A stretch of 64,000 nt of DNA from an uncultured Prevotellaceae bacterium (lineage in GTDB: Bacteria; Bacteroidota; Bacteroidia; Bacteroidales; Muribaculaceae): positions 52,559 through 116,558 of the forward strand of contig CALGGO010000034.1 of the NCBI GenBank assembly GCA_937916085.1, in the 5' to 3' direction. This document shows positions 62,286 to 64,000 of this stretch, piece after piece. The position numbers and the translations under genes were made by a program. How positions within the stretch are numbered: the first letter of the stretch is position 1; every line of letters begins with the position of its first letter. The notes beneath the pieces were generated by a model. The model saw only the letters and a list, made by a program, of their open reading frames with translations, made no database searches and was not told the origin of the DNA.

Positions 62286-63476
62286 ATGTACGGCAAATTT
62301 CAAGAACACCTTAGCAATGAGCTGGCTGCTATCAGAGAAGCTGGACTCTACAAAGAAGAAAGACTAATCACCACAGCCCAAAAGGCTGCCATCAAAGTGA
62401 AACCCGAGACCGATGTGCTCAACTTCTGCGCCAACAACTATCTGGGACTTAGCGACAACACACGCCTGATCAATGCCGCTCAGGACATGATGGCGAAGCG
62501 TGGCTTCGGTATGTCGAGCGTGCGCTTCATCTGCGGCACTCAAGACATCCACAAAGAGCTCGAAGCTGCCATCAGCGACTATTTCCAAACTGAGGACACT
62601 ATCCTCTACGGCTCGTGCTTCGACGCCAATGGCGGTCTCTTCGAGGCATTGCTCGGTCCTGACGACGCTATCATCAGCGACGCGCTCAACCACGCCTCAA
62701 TCATCGACGGCGTGCGCCTGTGCAAGGCAAAACGCTACCGCTATGCCAACGCCAACATGGAAGAGCTCGAGGAGTGCCTAAAGCAGGCTCAAGAGCAGCG
62801 ATTCCGCATCATCGCCACCGACGGCGTGTTCTCGATGGACGGCAATGTAGCTCCAGTTGACAAAATCGTGGAGCTCGCCGAGAAATACGACGCCATGGTT
62901 ATGGTTGACGAGTCGCACTCGGCAGGTGTGGTTGGTCCCACTGGCCACGGTGTGGCAGAGCAGTTCAACCTCTACGGCAAAATCGACGTGTTCACCGGCA
63001 CCCTCGGCAAGGCATTTGGTGGCGCTATGGGAGGCTTCACTACTGGCCGCAAGGAGATTATCGCCATGCTGCGTCAGCGTTCGCGCCCCTATCTGTTCTC
63101 TAACTCGGTGGCTCCTGTCATCGTGGGCGCAAGCCTCGAGATGTTCAAGATGCTCAAAGAGAGCAACGCTCTGCACGACAAACTCATCGACAACGTAAAC
63201 TACTTCCGTGACAAGATGATGGCGGCAGGTTTCGACATCAAGCCCACTCAGAGCGCCATCTGCGCCGTGATGCTCTACGACGCCAAACTCTCCCAAGACT
63301 TCGCTGCCGCTATGCAGGAAGAGGGTATCTATGTGACAGGATTCTACTATCCCGTAGTGCCCAAGGGCGAGGCGCGCATCCGCGTGCAACTCTCTGCAGG
63401 TCACGAGCATGAGCACCTCGACAAAGCCATCAACGCCTTCATCAAGGTGGGCAAAAAACTCGGCGTGATAAAGTAA
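62286..63476 (+). CDS. kbl: Glycine C-acetyltransferase (2-amino-3-ketobutyrate CoA ligase)
   Basis: 396 residues. NFCANNYLGLSDN, FDANGGLFEALLG, VDESHSAGVVGPTGHG and TGTLGKAFGGAMGGF (PLP-binding Lys in LGKAFGG) are hallmarks of the alpha-oxoamine synthase family. It cleaves 2-amino-3-ketobutyrate with CoA to glycine and acetyl-CoA, completing threonine breakdown begun by the divergent dehydrogenase. Confidence 0.96.
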   Translation: MYGKFQEHLSNELAAIREAGLYKEERLITTAQKAAIKVKPETDVLNFCANNYLGLSDNTRLINAAQDMMAKRGFGMSSVRFICGTQDIHKELEAAISDYFQTEDTILYGSCFDANGGLFEALLGPDDAIISDALNHASIIDGVRLCKAKRYRYANANMEELEECLKQAQEQRFRIIATDGVFSMDGNVAPVDKIVELAEKYDAMVMVDESHSAGVVGPTGHGVAEQFNLYGKIDVFTGTLGKAFGGAMGGFTTGRKEIIAMLRQRSRPYLFSNSVAPVIVGASLEMFKMLKESNALHDKLIDNVNYFRDKMMAAGFDIKPTQSAICAVMLYDAKLSQDFAAAMQEEGIYVTGFYYPVVPKGEARIRVQLSAGHEHEHLDKAINAFIKVGKKLGVIK

Positions 63477-63505
63477 ACACTTTTTCTTTTTCATAAGTTG
63501 GTTTT

Positions 63506-63540
63506 CCCTCAGGCTACACACTTTTGCCTGGGGGATTTTT
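63506..63540 (+). terminator. Rho-independent terminator of kbl
   Basis: CCCTCAGGC pairs with GCCTGGGGG (one G-U) around an 11-nt loop, followed by a T run. Confidence 0.8.
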
Positions 63541-63817
63541 CCTTTTTCCCTTTCTCCAAAACCAGTGAGAACACAACAAGTAACAAAGGCAAGGAAGCCA
63601 CAAAACTCAGCGACAGTGCCCTCTTGTCATGGTCTTCTATAAAATGACAAATCAAAACGAAAAACCTAAAGCTTGTTAATAACTTTTTTGACAAAAACCT
63701 TTTTACTTTTCAGAAAAATATTAATTTTGTAAAAAATATTGCCTTTTCGCAAACAATAGGCAATACTTATCAACTTGATTTATATAGAAATATATAAATT
63801 ATACCAAATCAAAACGT
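63541..63817. other. AT-rich intergenic sequence, no gene supported
   Basis: A 61-codon minus-strand frame at 63509-63694 overlaps the kbl terminator, has a poor start context and no recognisable motif, so it is not called. Nothing else is evident. Confidence 0.5.
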
Positions 63818-63849
63818 AAAATCACCCAAGGCGAGCCTCGGGTGATTTT
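63818..63849. terminator. Hairpin, probable bidirectional terminator
   Basis: AAAATCACCC (63818-63827) pairs with GGGTGATTTT (63840-63849), with a further AGGC/GCCT pairing in the loop. It probably serves a gene beyond the right edge. Confidence 0.65.
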
Positions 63850-63857
63850 ATACTTTT

Positions 63858-64000
63858 AAAAGGAGAGGGAAAAGAGGAAAGGAGAGGGAAAAGAGGAAAG
63901 GAAAGGGAAAAGAGGAAAGGAAAGAGAAAAGAGGAAAGGAAAGGGAAAAGAGGAAAGGAGAGGGAAAAGAGGAAAGGAAAGGGAAAAGAGGAAAGGAAAG
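63858..64000. repeat. GGAAAGGGAAAAGA tandem array, continues past window
   Basis: Purine-only degenerate units of about 18 bp (GGAAAGGGAAAAGA and GGAGAGGGAAAAGA) run to the window edge. Confidence 0.95.

Overview
The window comes from a gut-type member of the Bacteroidales (phylum Bacteroidota), probably near Muribaculaceae or Prevotellaceae; the family is an inference. Supporting evidence: promoters of the Bacteroidota type (TTG, about 20 bp, TAnnTTTG); start codons without Shine-Dalgarno sequences; a C-terminal type IX secretion sorting module; Bacteroidota-style paired RHS proteins; FISUMP-, DUF6122-, TPM- and LemA-type proteins; dockerin modules on secreted proteins; and the Bacteroidota order of the division/cell-wall (dcw) cluster.

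Layout. 1-2440 (minus): two tandem CotH-kinase-like secreted proteins, the first cut by the window edge. 2675-22293 (plus): an unusual envelope/cytoskeletal gene set. It holds a vWA-like lipoprotein, a four-helix membrane protein, a tubulin/FtsZ-superfamily protein, a large protein with a C-terminal actin/Hsp70-type ATPase domain, a membrane-anchored coiled-coil protein, and two tail-anchored zinc-ribbon proteins, one carrying an FtsK-gamma-like winged helix. A 9.5-kb RHS polymorphic-toxin locus (about 9891-19021) splits this set. It is flanked by a 377-bp direct repeat of the 3' end of the actin-fold gene. 22344-23639: a repeat-decorated promoter and an AAA ATPase. 23738-24481: a probable structured RNA leader ending in a terminator-like hairpin just ahead of a DUF6122 membrane protein. 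24529-29491: a run of small secreted, lipoprotein and membrane genes, mostly unrecognised. 29642-34620: a FadL-like porin (minus), then LemA and three TPM-domain proteins. 34735-38656: an AGCS amino-acid symporter, tRNA-Asp, a tiny LuxR-type HTH protein, serS, and a four-helix-bundle gene set between inverted simple repeats.

38698-54385 (minus) is a complete dcw run read as rsmH-ftsL-ftsI-murE-mraY-murD-ftsW-murG-murC-ftsQ-ftsA-ftsZ. It makes lipid II precursors and the divisome, but no mraZ is seen upstream of rsmH. 54786-58127 is a C10 (streptopain-type) cysteine protease with a dockerin module. 58253-60969 (minus) holds a polysaccharide flippase and ruvB. 61168-63476 holds divergent L-threonine dehydrogenase and glycine C-acetyltransferase genes, the two-step threonine-to-glycine pathway.

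Two themes run across the window. First, many intergenic spaces carry short degenerate tandem repeats from a handful of recurring families. Second, the window encodes two separate actin-fold plus tubulin-fold pairs: the standard FtsA/FtsZ and the uncharacterised pair at 4.7-9.9 kb. The latter is the best candidate for an undescribed system.
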